From an uncultured Lachnospiraceae bacterium (GTDB lineage Bacteria > Bacillota > Clostridia > Lachnospirales > Lachnospiraceae): a stretch of DNA of 64,000 bases. The stretch spans positions 1-64,000 of the forward strand of contig CADAOZ010000006.1 in the NCBI GenBank assembly GCA_902789735.1, written 5' to 3'. The notes beneath the pieces are model-generated. The model was not told where the DNA came from. It did not search any database and saw nothing but the letters and a program-made list of their open reading frames with translations. Positions within the stretch are counted from its first letter, which is position 1. Each line of letters begins with the position of its first letter. The position numbers were made by a program, and so were the translations under genes. Positions 1-7,634 of the stretch are shown here, one piece after another.

Positions 1-365
1 GCGTCCAGCACTTCATAGGTGAGCATCCTGTTTTCCCTTGACGGATATCGGACAGGCTCCGACCGCTTAAGCGCCTTCCGCACTGCAGTGTGTCCCTCAA
101 GGCCGCCTGTCAGGCGGGCCTTCCGGATGTCCTTTTTAAAAAGCAGCAGCTTATGCTCGTTATACATCTTTATGCCGGTGATCACGTTATGCAGCACTTC
201 GTTCTCGTTATCCGTGCGCTCTTCCGGGGACTTCATGATCCCGGTATACGTGTTGCGGATGTAGAAGTTCGTGGTATTGCGCAGCGCCTTCGACTTACAG
301 CATATGTCACTGAAATAACGCCCGGCCTTTGAGTCCTTCCTGATGATGCATGCGCGCGTCCTCAT
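1..365 (-). CDS. tnpB: TnpB (IS200/IS605 OrfB) RNA-guided nuclease/transposase, N-terminal part, cut by window edge
   Basis: Reading leftward from an ATG at 365 there is an open frame of about 121 codons that runs off the window. It starts MRTRACIIRKDSKAGRYF and continues with SKALRNTTNFYIRNTYTG, the usual N-terminal pattern of clostridial IS605-family OrfB/TnpB proteins (a short charged start, then R/K-N-x-x-N-F-Y-I-R). A strong ribosome site, GGAAGGAGG, lies just before the ATG. The RuvC-like catalytic residues and the zinc finger would be outside the window. No TnpA is visible on this side. The start of the next feature, a 5'-truncated Rpn remnant at 494, suggests the element inserted into or beside that older gene. 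The family call is fairly secure; whether the nuclease is intact cannot be judged. Confidence 0.72.
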   Translation of the reverse strand, partial: MRTRACIIRKDSKAGRYFSDICCKSKALRNTTNFYIRNTYTGIMKSPEERTDNENEVLHNVITGIKMYNEHKLLLFKKDIRKARLTGGLEGHTAVRKALKRSEPVRYPSRENRMLTYEVLD

Positions 366-493
366 CCGCCGCCTCCTTCCCTTCAGGCTGCTGTCCGAAA
401 GTACGTTCCTGTCAGATAGCGAACTAATGTTCTTTTTATTTTAGTGTCCTTTTAGTCAGGAACTCATGGAATACATCCGGGTTTCATTTCAAA

Positions 494-718
494 ATGTCCA
501 GAGAGATAGAAGAAAGGAGCGCCCTTATGTGTAATCTCAGTGCTCTCGTTTTAGAGAAAGGTATTCAGCAGGAGAAGGAAAATTCATTATATAGGATTGC
601 AAAAATTAGCCGGGAATACGGTATCCCGATGGAAACCACTCTGTCCAAATTAAAATCTGAAAAGGAATGGGATGATTCGGAAGTAGACAGGGTTGTACAG
701 ATTGTCTATAGCAGCTAA
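494..718 (+). pseudogene. Rpn/PD-(D/E)XK-type recombination-promoting nuclease, C-terminal remnant (copy 1)
   Basis: This 74-codon frame (MSREIEERSALMCNLSALVL...) corresponds to the C-terminal tail of Rpn/YhgA-like proteins, which typically end in a charged helix rich in GIQQG(R)QE followed by a short regulator-like segment (REYGIPMETTLSKLKS). The nuclease domain is absent. Homology to the copy at 3792 begins at about base 482 and breaks abruptly to the left, next to the TnpB element, so this is a 5'-truncated remnant rather than a start site. No good ribosome site precedes the ATG. It is followed by the same hairpin terminator as copy 2, which shows that the whole 3' end was duplicated. Translation is doubtful. 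Confidence 0.6.
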
Positions 719-757
719 GCGTGTTCCTTTCTATTATAGGACGAGATGGAAACATAA

Positions 758-810
758 ATCAGCTGCCTGATCCTCAGTCTGAACTGAGCGGTCAGGCAGC
801 TGATTTTTTT
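758..810 (+). terminator. Rho-independent terminator, member of a dispersed hairpin family
   Basis: A long near-perfect hairpin has arms ATCAGCTGCCTGA and TCAGGCAGCTGAT, an inner CTCAGT/ACTGAG stem, and a T7 run after it. Very similar hairpins occur at 4191, 35411 and, degenerate, at 48281, so this is also a repeat family. Confidence 0.85.
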
Positions 811-872
811 AGCAAAAGGCATCCCTTTCATAGAATCCGACTTCGCTTTTGGATCATTCAGAACCCCTTTAC

Positions 873-1997
873 TCATGTCAATGAACAGGATGCCGATCCC
901 AGCTCCGTATAGACCATCCTGCCGTCTTTCTGATCAGACCGGTAGAGACATACCCTTTCCAGAGGGCAGTCCTGTCCTGTAAATACCACTGGGGAGACCA
1001 GGCTGCATCTGCGGACCAGGGTCACATGCGGTTTGAAGGGCTTGCGGTCAAAGGAGATGTTTTTGTTCCCCAGAGCACTGCGCAGGTCTTCCACATATTT
1101 CATGAAAGAACCTTCTTCCGAAAAGAGGATTCCTGCGTAAAGGGTATCTCCGAAAAAACCGCTCCTCCAGGGTGAGATCATGGTAGAGGGAATCTGAATG
1201 GACCGGAGTATCTCCAGCACATCCGGGATTCTTTCGGGAGTCGTCTCGCCCAGAAAAGCCAGAGTCATATGGAGGTTTTCGGGAGGCTGAAAGGTGCCCG
1301 TGGCTCCAGCTTTTTGAAGCTGTTCCATATCCCTGACAAGGCTTTCCCTGATTGCGCCTTCCATAGGGACGGCAATAAAAAGCCGTACGGGCTTGTCGGC
1401 AGAATCCGCCGTCTCTCCAGCCTCCCGGATACTGATCTGTCTGATGGCAAAGTTCAGCCTCTTTTTCAACTGGCCCTGGGCTTCCTGCTCCCAGGCCTGC
1501 AGGCCTGCTAAGTCCTTTTCCGTCCCTTCCTCTGCGATCCAGCGGAGGACTTCCAGAGCAACCTGGGGATTGACTGTTTTCAGTTTCCGGATTGACCGGT
1601 TTTTCCCCCTGGTCCTGTCCTTTTTATACAGGGCATAGCATTCCCTGGCATAAGTAAGCTTCTCAATTTCCCACCCTTCCTTTGTATAGACCAGGAGGGG
1701 GAGTCTGTAATCATAGCGGATCTCCAGATAGGCTCTGCGGATCATCCAGTCCACCCGGTGGCCAATCTCTTCCAGCTTCAGATCCCTGTAGAAGCCATAA
1801 GCAGGATTGTCCTGCATGCCGTGACTAAGCAGCTTCTTATCTCTGGATCCTTTGAGGGTCTTGACCAGCATATTCCTGCCGCCCTTCATGATCAGGTCAT
1901 CCGCTGCCCGGAGGATCATTTCGATTTCCTGTCTGGACAGATCTTTAACACCACCGCTGTCCAGGCTGACTTTTTGCCTTTTCACTTTTCTGGACAT
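873..1997 (-). CDS. RQC-minor-1-like nucleic-acid-binding domain fused to a 2H (ThpR/LigT-like) RNA phosphoesterase
   Basis: The start is taken at ATG 1997 because GAAAGGAGAGGAGAG lies directly upstream; a longer frame to 2072 has no such signal. The 374-residue protein has two parts. Residues ~18-115 (LSRQEIEMILRAADDL..., then a winged-helix-like stretch) match the RQC-minor-1 type, a small winged helix related to the RecQ C-terminal domain. Residues ~205-374 are a 2H phosphoesterase with both catalytic signatures, HMTL near residue 243 and HVTL near residue 324, plus the family's typical RLFIAVP opening. Such enzymes open 2',3'-cyclic phosphates on RNA. A charged linker joins the halves. 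The gene lies downstream of the flavodoxin and methyltransferase genes on the same strand but about 210 bp away. The 2H call is firm; the RQC-minor call is good. The substrate is unknown. Confidence 0.82.
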   Translation of the reverse strand: MSRKVKRQKVSLDSGGVKDLSRQEIEMILRAADDLIMKGGRNMLVKTLKGSRDKKLLSHGMQDNPAYGFYRDLKLEEIGHRVDWMIRRAYLEIRYDYRLPLLVYTKEGWEIEKLTYARECYALYKKDRTRGKNRSIRKLKTVNPQVALEVLRWIAEEGTEKDLAGLQAWEQEAQGQLKKRLNFAIRQISIREAGETADSADKPVRLFIAVPMEGAIRESLVRDMEQLQKAGATGTFQPPENLHMTLAFLGETTPERIPDVLEILRSIQIPSTMISPWRSGFFGDTLYAGILFSEEGSFMKYVEDLRSALGNKNISFDRKPFKPHVTLVRRCSLVSPVVFTGQDCPLERVCLYRSDQKDGRMVYTELGSASCSLT

Positions 1998-2206
1998 ACT
2001 CTCTCCTCTCCTTTCTGAAGAGTTTGTATCTGGGCTTCCCTCCGGCATTTGCGTCTGCCACGACCCGAACAATGGATTTCATCAGGCAGGAGATGAACTG
2101 CTGCTCTGCCCTTTTTCTCATACGCCGGAAACATATTTATAATATTGCATTGTTTATTTTCGGCGCGATCTTCATAATCCCAGGGCCGAAGGGTGGATCA
2201 GCATCC

Positions 2207-2686
2207 TTACTTCAATTTCCCGCAGAACCCGCTTATTTTCTTTTCATTGATTGGATCCGGCTTTGTTTTCGGATCAATCAGTACCAGTTCTGCATCCAGT
2301 TCCCGGATGCCAAGCGCTGTCTTCAGCTTTTCAAAAGCCTTTTCCGCTCCAGCCCCGCTCTGACATGCAAATGCAGCGAAGCGCTTTCCGGAAAGATCAT
2401 TTTCTTTGATGAACGTACGGAGCGGCGGTGTCACATTGCCTGCCCACACAGGGAAACCAAACACGATCCGGTCGTAAGCGGATGCGTCAAATGTGTAGGG
2501 CTCAAGTTCGGGTGTTTCAGCCATGACAGCGCTCTTCCCTCCCCAGAGAAATTTTCGAAATCCCTTCCTGGGATATGTCTTGACTGGCTTAATACGAAGC
2601 ATGTCAGCATCCAGCAGAGACGCTATTTTCTTTGCTGCATAATGCGTATTGCCTTCCAATGTGTAATAGACAATCAATGTTTTCAT
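2207..2686 (-). CDS. Flavodoxin
   Basis: This 159-residue protein opens with a beta strand and the FMN-phosphate loop (KTLIVYYTLEGNTHYAAKKI, compare T-x-E-G-N-T). A second segment, YDRIVFGFPVWAGNVTPPLR, matches the conserved flavodoxin stretch beside the isoalloxazine ring, and the length is that of a short-chain flavodoxin. It would act as a cytoplasmic one-electron or two-electron carrier. The start lies 25 bp after the methyltransferase stop, so the two are probably co-transcribed. GGAGG lies in front of the ATG. Its redox partner is not evident here. Confidence 0.88.
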   Translation of the reverse strand: MKTLIVYYTLEGNTHYAAKKIASLLDADMLRIKPVKTYPRKGFRKFLWGGKSAVMAETPELEPYTFDASAYDRIVFGFPVWAGNVTPPLRTFIKENDLSGKRFAAFACQSGAGAEKAFEKLKTALGIRELDAELVLIDPKTKPDPINEKKISGFCGKLK

Positions 2687-2711
2687 TTCAGCCTCCTTTG
2701 TAAACCGGACG

Positions 2712-3380
2712 TCATTTCATGGCCCAGAAGCCTGCCTGCGTATTTGAAAACCACAGCATTTCTACAACCCGGAAACCGCTTTCCCGCAGCAGACGCAGAT
2801 GCTCCTCTATTGTAATCGGGAAATAATCTTTTCCGTAACGGGAAATATGTCCTTCGGTCTCCTCCCGGCTTTTGCCCTGTTCCATCTGGAATCGTCTCCA
2901 TTTTTCCAGGCAAACTGTTTTCCCGGTCTCTGTAAAGGGCGCAATGTTCTCAAAACTGACAAGTATCCCATTTTCTTTTAAGGCTGCATGGCATTGCCTG
3001 AGGACAGTTCTTCTCTCCTCCGCCTGCAGGAAATGGAACACCTGGATTGCTGTGATCACATCGAATTCATTTTCATATTGCAGGTCCCGGACATCGCTGA
3101 CAGAGAACTCTGCGTTTGGAAAGCGGAAGCGTTCCTTCGCTCTGCCGATCATCCCTTCCGACGAATCCATGAAAACAAATCTTTCCAGCGGTATGTTTCC
3201 GAAGGCAGCCGATCCCATCATTCCTGTTCCGCAGCCAACATCCAGCCAGCAGACCGGCCCGGCGTGAACGGTCCTGACCAGTTCAACCACCTGCGCGAAG
3301 AAGTCCTCGTAATAGGGAAATGTCTGTCTGATCTTTCTGTCATATTCACTTGAATGAAAGGCGGATGTGTTATCGACCAT
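2712..3380 (-). CDS. Class I SAM-dependent methyltransferase
   Basis: The 222-residue protein contains motif I of the SAM-binding Rossmann fold (CWLDVGCGTGMMG), an acidic post-I strand (FVFMDSSEGMI), and motif IV-like DVITAIQVFHFL. An N-terminal segment MVDNTSAFHSSEYDRKIRQT and a C-terminal half with EEHLRLLRESGFRVVEMLW match the ubiquinone/menaquinone-methyltransferase-like UbiE/Methyltransf_25 group, often small-molecule or antibiotic-modifying enzymes. The substrate cannot be predicted. It is first in a likely two-gene unit with the flavodoxin. Confidence 0.85.
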   Translation of the reverse strand: MVDNTSAFHSSEYDRKIRQTFPYYEDFFAQVVELVRTVHAGPVCWLDVGCGTGMMGSAAFGNIPLERFVFMDSSEGMIGRAKERFRFPNAEFSVSDVRDLQYENEFDVITAIQVFHFLQAEERRTVLRQCHAALKENGILVSFENIAPFTETGKTVCLEKWRRFQMEQGKSREETEGHISRYGKDYFPITIEEHLRLLRESGFRVVEMLWFSNTQAGFWAMK

Positions 3381-3791
3381 TTTTGTATCCCTCCATAGTC
3401 ATGACGCGTGGGAACCGCGTTTCCGATTGGATATGTCTTCCGGCTCATAGTCTTCGTTTCATCACTGTTATCATCATACCATCAATTCTATCTAAATCTG
3501 CATATTATATATTTCATCTCCGGATTTCTTTCTATCCGGGTTCTCTTTGTCTCATCTCTTTGCGTGAAATATGCAAAACGCTATTGTTTCGTATTTTCCG
3601 AGCCTGCCGCCATTTCCATTTCTTTTTTTTCAAGTTACGATTCATCCATACATATCAACTGGCCTGCTACGGTTCTGTGGGTTCTGCGGCATTCCCGCCA
3701 GTCAAATATACTTATCACTCATTGTCTGATATAATAACAAAGGAGTTCCCGTGGATCATTCTGCTCTTACATCCCGACTTACTTTGGAAAC
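3381..3791. other. Intergenic stretch, AT-rich, no gene recognised
   Basis: This gap separates a leftward methyltransferase gene from the rightward Rpn remnant. It is more AT-rich than the flanking genes and should hold the methyltransferase promoter. Open frames here show no family signature. AAAGGAG with a GTG at 3751 is out of frame with the remnant. I see no repeats or RNA structure. Confidence 0.5.
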
Positions 3792-4145
3792 ATGATCAGC
3801 GCTGCTGATATATCCACCAAATTGAACGCAGAAGAGAAAAAGCACAGGTTAGAAAATGATTTTCATTTTAAAATGTCCAGAGAGATTGAAGAAAGGAGCG
3901 CCCTTATGTGTAATCTCAGTGCTCTCGTTTTAGAGGAAGGTATCCAGCAGGGCCGCCAGGAAGGTATTCAGCAGGGCCGCCAGGAAGGTATTCAGCAGGA
4001 GAAGGAAAATTCATTATTTAGGATTGCAAAATTCAGCCGGGAATATGGTATCCCGATGGAAACAACTCTGGCCAAATTGAAATCTGACAAAGAATGGGAG
4101 GACTCGGATGTAGACAGGGTTGTGCAGATTGTCTATGGCAGCTAA
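3792..4145 (+). pseudogene. Rpn/PD-(D/E)XK-type recombination-promoting nuclease, C-terminal remnant (copy 2)
   Basis: The 117-codon frame contains LNAEEKKHRLENDFHFKMSR and then the tail shared with the remnant at 494. It has a 21-bp tandem repeat coding GIQQGRQ-E (two full units, then GIQQEKE), the heptad-repeat helix typical of Rpn-family C-termini. The N-terminal PD-(D/E)XK catalytic domain (about 200 residues in full-length members) is missing. The protein would begin in the middle of the fold, so this is most likely a dead fragment. Copy 1 lacks the extra heptad units, which indicates repeat contraction or expansion between copies. It is followed by a matching hairpin terminator. Confidence 0.62.
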
Positions 4146-4190
4146 TGGTGTTCCTTTCCAATATATAGAGCAAGATATGGCAACGTAAAT

Positions 4191-4240
4191 CAGCTGCCTG
4201 ATCCTCAGTCTGAACTGAGCGGTCAGGCAGCTTTTTTTCC
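4191..4240 (+). terminator. Rho-independent terminator, second copy of the dispersed hairpin family
   Basis: CAGCTGCCTGATCCTCAG pairs with CTGAGCGGTCAGGCAGCT and is followed by T8. The sequence is almost the same as at 758-810 because the Rpn 3' end was duplicated together with it. It may also stop leftward transcription from the deaminase gene. Confidence 0.82.
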
Positions 4241-4269
4241 GCTGCGTTATTCTCATCTACGGGTATCTT

Positions 4270-4836
4270 TCAATAAACAGTATGTTCCGACTGTTTATAC
4301 ATTTCAAACAATTCCAGGCAGGCTTCACGGTCTATGCAGGTCATATAATCGGACAGTCCCTCCCTGCCGCCGGCAAGCGCATCAAAATCCTCATCCCGAA
4401 AGCCGATCTCTGCGTTGTCCTCAATGGTACAGCCATAGTAGACAGCGTCAATATTGGCCCAGAGAATCGCGTACAGACACATGGGACATGGTTCTCCTGT
4501 GGTATACAGGGTGCATCCGGACAAATCGTAGCTTTTTAGTGCCTTCTCTGCGTTTCGGATCGCTATGATCTCTCCATGCGCGGTAGAGTCATTATTTTTC
4601 AGAACCATATTATGGCCCCGGCCAATGATCTCATCGTCTTTGACGATCACACAGCCGAAAGGCCCGCCGTGTCCATTGTGAATTCCATCCAGAGCTTCGC
4701 TGATTGCCTCCGTCATATAAGGATTTTCAGCTTCAATATCCGGTTTTGTCGGGTCTGCTTCCGCACAGCCGGCAGACAATATCATTAACAGAACAGACAG
4801 GAAAACTATAAAGGCTTTTCTCGTTCCTGTGATCAT
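4270..4836 (-). CDS. Exported lipoprotein nucleoside/guanine deaminase (CMP/dCMP deaminase fold)
   Basis: The start at 4836 is chosen over the longer frame to 4902 because AGGAAGGAAAG precedes it and because it gives a clean lipoprotein signal: a basic start (MITGTRKA), a hydrophobic core (FIVFLSVLLMI) and the lipobox LSAGC. The mature part is a zinc deaminase: HGE in STAHGEIIAIRNAEK supplies the histidine and proton-shuttling glutamate, and PCPMC supplies the zinc cysteines. The overall pattern (GPFGCVIVKDDEIIGRGHN, EPCPMCLYAILWANIDAVYYG) matches guanine deaminase/TadA-type proteins, which are normally cytoplasmic. A membrane-anchored extracellular form would deaminate nucleobases or nucleosides outside the cell. 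The deaminase call is firm; the guanine preference is inferred from the similarity in pattern. Confidence 0.87.
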   Translation of the reverse strand: MITGTRKAFIVFLSVLLMILSAGCAEADPTKPDIEAENPYMTEAISEALDGIHNGHGGPFGCVIVKDDEIIGRGHNMVLKNNDSTAHGEIIAIRNAEKALKSYDLSGCTLYTTGEPCPMCLYAILWANIDAVYYGCTIEDNAEIGFRDEDFDALAGGREGLSDYMTCIDREACLELFEMYKQSEHTVY

Positions 4837-4903
4837 GATTGCTTTCCTTCCTGATCGTATACCAATTTCATTTTCATAAACCACCCCGTAATGACATACC
4901 ATT

Positions 4904-5113
4904 CTACTCTACTCTTTGAATGATCATTTCTGACGATCCTTCCTCAAGAGAATTATACACATCGTAGTGAATATGGTCTCCCGGTGCGCCTTCCGCGAGT
5001 GCCCGAAGCTGACCGGAAAGGGAAAGCAGACCTTCCCTGTTCGCGGAGATAATAACTTCTTCATCATCAGTATTCACGGAAATTTTGCATCCGTCTAACC
5101 ATTCTATCTTCAT
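4904..5113 (-). CDS. Small Imm32-like protein
   Basis: The frame is open to 5218, but the start at 5113 (MKIEWLDGCKISVNTDDEEV) has the ribosome site AAGGGAAAG and fits the family. The 69-residue product has an isoleucine/glutamate beta strand, then SANREGLLSLSGQLRALA, then GDHIHYDVYN and a final SEMIIQRVE. This is the pattern I recall for Imm32 (immunity protein 32) domain proteins, which are small, usually cytoplasmic, and found near polymorphic toxins. No toxin gene is evident beside it; the neighbours are a deaminase lipoprotein and a divergent TIR protein. The family call is from memory of the pattern and is moderately sure. Confidence 0.6.
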   Translation of the reverse strand: MKIEWLDGCKISVNTDDEEVIISANREGLLSLSGQLRALAEGAPGDHIHYDVYNSLEEGSSEMIIQRVE

Positions 5114-5367
5114 GTCTTTCCCTTGGCGAAAAATACTGCATCCTGAAAGTTTTCCTGTTTGCTGAAAGCAGTGCGGTTCCTTCGCTGATATTGACTTTAT
5201 ACTTACTGTTATCATCATACCATCAATTCTCCTGTAAATCTCTTTCTGCGCGCTTTTTGCTGATGCAGGATGATTCTAATTACTGTAAATCTCACGTCAA
5301 ATGGTATAATATTCCAAACAGCATGAAATAAAGCACCCGGAAACCGGGCAGAGGCGGAAGAGGGATT

Positions 5368-6978
5368 ATGCGGTATCAGATCTTTATCAGCTACAGAAGA
5401 GAAGGCGGAGAGTTTTTCGTCAAGATCCTCCACGATGAACTGACGCGTAGGGGGTACAGGGTCTTCTATGATTTGGAAGGCATGGAATCGGGCGCTTTCG
5501 ACGCGCAGCTCTATAAGATCATCGATGAGTGCGAGGATTTTATCCTGGTACTTCCCGCGCACGCACTGGACCGGTGTTTCGAGGAGAAGGACTGGGTGGC
5601 GGAGGAGGTCCGGTACGCCATCCGGCAGAAAAAGAATATCATCCCGGTGATGATGAAGAACTTTACATGGCCGGAAAAGATGCCGGAGGGCATGGAAGCG
5701 CTTCCGTACTATGAGGGAGAGGCTTTTACATCCAATGTCAACGAAGAGTATGTCCGGGCTACCGTCAATATCCTGTGCAGGCGGCTGCTGAAGTCAAAGC
5801 CTGATCCGATCAGACGGTATCGGAAATTTTGGATTCCTGCCGCCGCCGCTTTACTGTTACTGGGAATATTCGCGGTCTTGCAGGGGCTGAAAGGTTATAA
5901 GGCGGATCCGCCCCCTGCCGTTGAGGAAACAGGCAGTGCTGCAAGTGTTCCGATATCTGAGACGGACCTGTCAGACGAAGCAGAGACATCCGGGACAGAG
6001 CGCACGGATGTGGAAGCATCCAGGACAGAGCGCACGGATATGGAAGCATCCGGGACAGAGCGCACGGATATGGAAGCATCCGGGACAGAGCGCACGAATG
6101 TGGAAACATCCGGCGATCCGGAAGGCTACAATACGGAATCCTACCTGCACGGGATGTTCAAAGACTATATCGGTAAGCGCCTCGAAAATGAACTCTTCTT
6201 TCTGTATGAGGATTATGACCGGGACGGCCGGTTTGAGGCTTTCGGGGCCACAGGGGAGACGGCAGCTTATGAATTCGAAGGAGCCCCTTGTTATACCGAT
6301 GTAGTACTCTACTACGCCGACAGCAGCGGAAAGATCACGGAAATACTCCGGTCCGGCGGCGGCTACAACGGGTGTGAACCTTACGCGGCAGAAGGGGAAA
6401 AGCTTCTGGATACCGGAACAGATCTGTATTTCGTCTGGGAAGATTACACGGGCGGCGTCTCCAGCAGCTCATGGCTGTTCAGTGTCAAAGACGGCGCGGT
6501 GTATTCGCCCAAGATCACCAGTTCTTTCATGAACCTGCATGCGGAGACCGATCACTATGAGGCACAGCGGGACTATCCGGAAGACGGCCACGCCAGAGAC
6601 CGTTTCTGGTTCATGTATGACGGGGATAAACGGGAGTTTTTCACGATCGCGCGGACCTTTAAGGATGACGCGGACGGGCAGGTCCGGTCATTGAATACAG
6701 CCCCCGGACTGATGATACAGGACGGCAGCCGGGTCAATATTGACTATGTGGAGCTGGCGGACGGGAAGGAGCTGGAACGGCTGGGGACCTCCGGGGCCGG
6801 CGTGGATGTCGTGATCGGAAGCGGTACATCGATCGGGGATTTTGAAGAACAGCTGATCGGCCGCCGTGTCGGCGAGACCTTTACGATTGATGTAGTCGTT
6901 CCTGCTGACTATTACCTGAAGGATATCGCCGGAGACACTGTCACATTCCAGATCACTGTCAACGGGATCTATGTATAG
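5368..6978 (+). CDS. TIR-transmembrane receptor-like protein with repeat linker and C-terminal FKBP/trigger-factor-like domain
   Basis: The 536-residue protein starts MRYQIFISYRREGGEFFVKI, a canonical TIR strand A with a following arginine-rich loop. Residues ~1-135 are TIR. KDWVAEE (~75-80) lines up with the segment holding the catalytic glutamate of NAD-cleaving TIR domains (SARM1 has KDWVHKE), so E80 is a candidate catalytic residue. A basic stop (RRYRKF) and a transmembrane helix (~155-173, FWIPAAAALLLLGIFAVLQG) follow. Then comes an acidic Thr/Ser-rich linker made of four 10-residue repeats (ERTDMEASGT, ~211-249). A globular outer domain with EDYDRDGRFEAFGATG comes next, resembling a calcium-loop/VCBS-like motif. 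The last ~90 residues (VIGSGTSIGDFEEQLIGRRV, VPADYYLKDIAGDTVTFQI) match FKBP-type/trigger-factor PPIase folds. TIR would face the cytoplasm and FKBP the outside. GAAGAGGG precedes the ATG. Confidence 0.85.
   Translation: MRYQIFISYRREGGEFFVKILHDELTRRGYRVFYDLEGMESGAFDAQLYKIIDECEDFILVLPAHALDRCFEEKDWVAEEVRYAIRQKKNIIPVMMKNFTWPEKMPEGMEALPYYEGEAFTSNVNEEYVRATVNILCRRLLKSKPDPIRRYRKFWIPAAAALLLLGIFAVLQGLKGYKADPPPAVEETGSAASVPISETDLSDEAETSGTERTDVEASRTERTDMEASGTERTDMEASGTERTNVETSGDPEGYNTESYLHGMFKDYIGKRLENELFFLYEDYDRDGRFEAFGATGETAAYEFEGAPCYTDVVLYYADSSGKITEILRSGGGYNGCEPYAAEGEKLLDTGTDLYFVWEDYTGGVSSSSWLFSVKDGAVYSPKITSSFMNLHAETDHYEAQRDYPEDGHARDRFWFMYDGDKREFFTIARTFKDDADGQVRSLNTAPGLMIQDGSRVNIDYVELADGKELERLGTSGAGVDVVIGSGTSIGDFEEQLIGRRVGETFTIDVVVPADYYLKDIAGDTVTFQITVNGIYV
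6001..6120 (+). repeat. In-frame 30-bp tandem repeat x4 in the TIR protein linker
   Basis: Four contiguous 30-bp units start at 6001, 6031, 6061 and 6091, differing at only a few bases. Each codes for a 10-residue ERTDMEASGT-type unit in the extracytoplasmic stalk just after the membrane helix. The near identity indicates recent expansion. Confidence 0.9.
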
Positions 6979-7036
6979 TATCTGAGGATTCCCTGCCGTC
7001 TGTTGAATATTGCTGTATCTGCAAATAATCCGTACA

Positions 7037-7089
7037 GTAAAACTGCTGCCGGGCTTTCAATGTTACCGAAAGCCTGACAGCAGTTTTGC
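7037..7089 (+). terminator. Rho-independent terminator after the TIR gene
   Basis: AAAACTGCTG...GGGCTTTC and GAAAGCC...CAGCAGTTTT form a long hairpin about 60 bp after the TIR stop. The flanking A and T runs make it work in both directions. Immediately after lies a 25-bp direct duplication (ATGCTTCTTTATGCAGATTT, twice, 7090-7139). Confidence 0.8.
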
Positions 7090-7161
7090 TATGCTTCTTT
7101 ATGCAGATTTTTTTCTATGCTTCTTTATGCAGATTTGTGAGAAAGTCCCGCAGGGATCCTG

Positions 7162-7437
7162 TTATTCGACTGCCTTCAGCGCCTGTTCAAGCTTCTCACT
7201 GTAACCTTCGAAATTTGCTCCTCTTACGGGAACGGTCAGTACTCTGCCTTCACTGTCAACGAAGTAGGTTGTCGGCATACCGAGCGTAGGCAGCATTTCC
7301 ACCATCTCAGGCGTCTGCGCGATGTTGGTGTATGTAACGCCCTTTGCCTTAAGGATCTTGTTCGCCTGCTCGACAGTGTCGTCTTCTATTTCACAGCAGA
7401 CTCCGAGTTTCCAGGTCATGCCGGAAACCCAGAACAT
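7162..7437 (-). pseudogene. TlpA-like thioredoxin-fold C-terminal fragment
   Basis: The frame reads ...ANKILKAKGVTYTNIAQTPE, then LPTLGMPTTYFVDSEGRVLT and a short C-terminal helix. This is the C-terminal half of a TlpA/AhpC-type thiol-disulfide protein: the cis-proline region is present (GMPTTYFVD) but the N-terminal strand and CxxC redox site are missing. The start lies inside the fold. To the right (7430-7657) the plus strand is open (GTYDPVTLLEVHG...PHQPNFEYDVIA) with a sequence I cannot place, so the point near 7437 may be a junction between two unrelated gene scraps. No ribosome site is seen. Function is unlikely. Confidence 0.6.
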
Positions 7438-7634
7438 GCAGCATCTGATCGGTACCTATGATCCTGTCACCCTTCTGGAGGTCCACGGAACGGACCCCAG
7501 TTTCCAGGTGGAGCCCGCCATTCCGCCACATCAGCCCAACTTTGAATACGATGTGATCGCCAGACATCAAATGGGCGGCCCTAAAAATATAAGGCTCATG
7601 CAGTTATACGCTAACTATTCAAAACCATTCGTAA

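Noticed and set aside
3408-3734. 108-residue plus-strand frame in the gap before Rpn copy 2
   Set aside because: No ribosome site, no recognised family, Ser/Ile/Phe-rich composition of AT-rich noncoding DNA.
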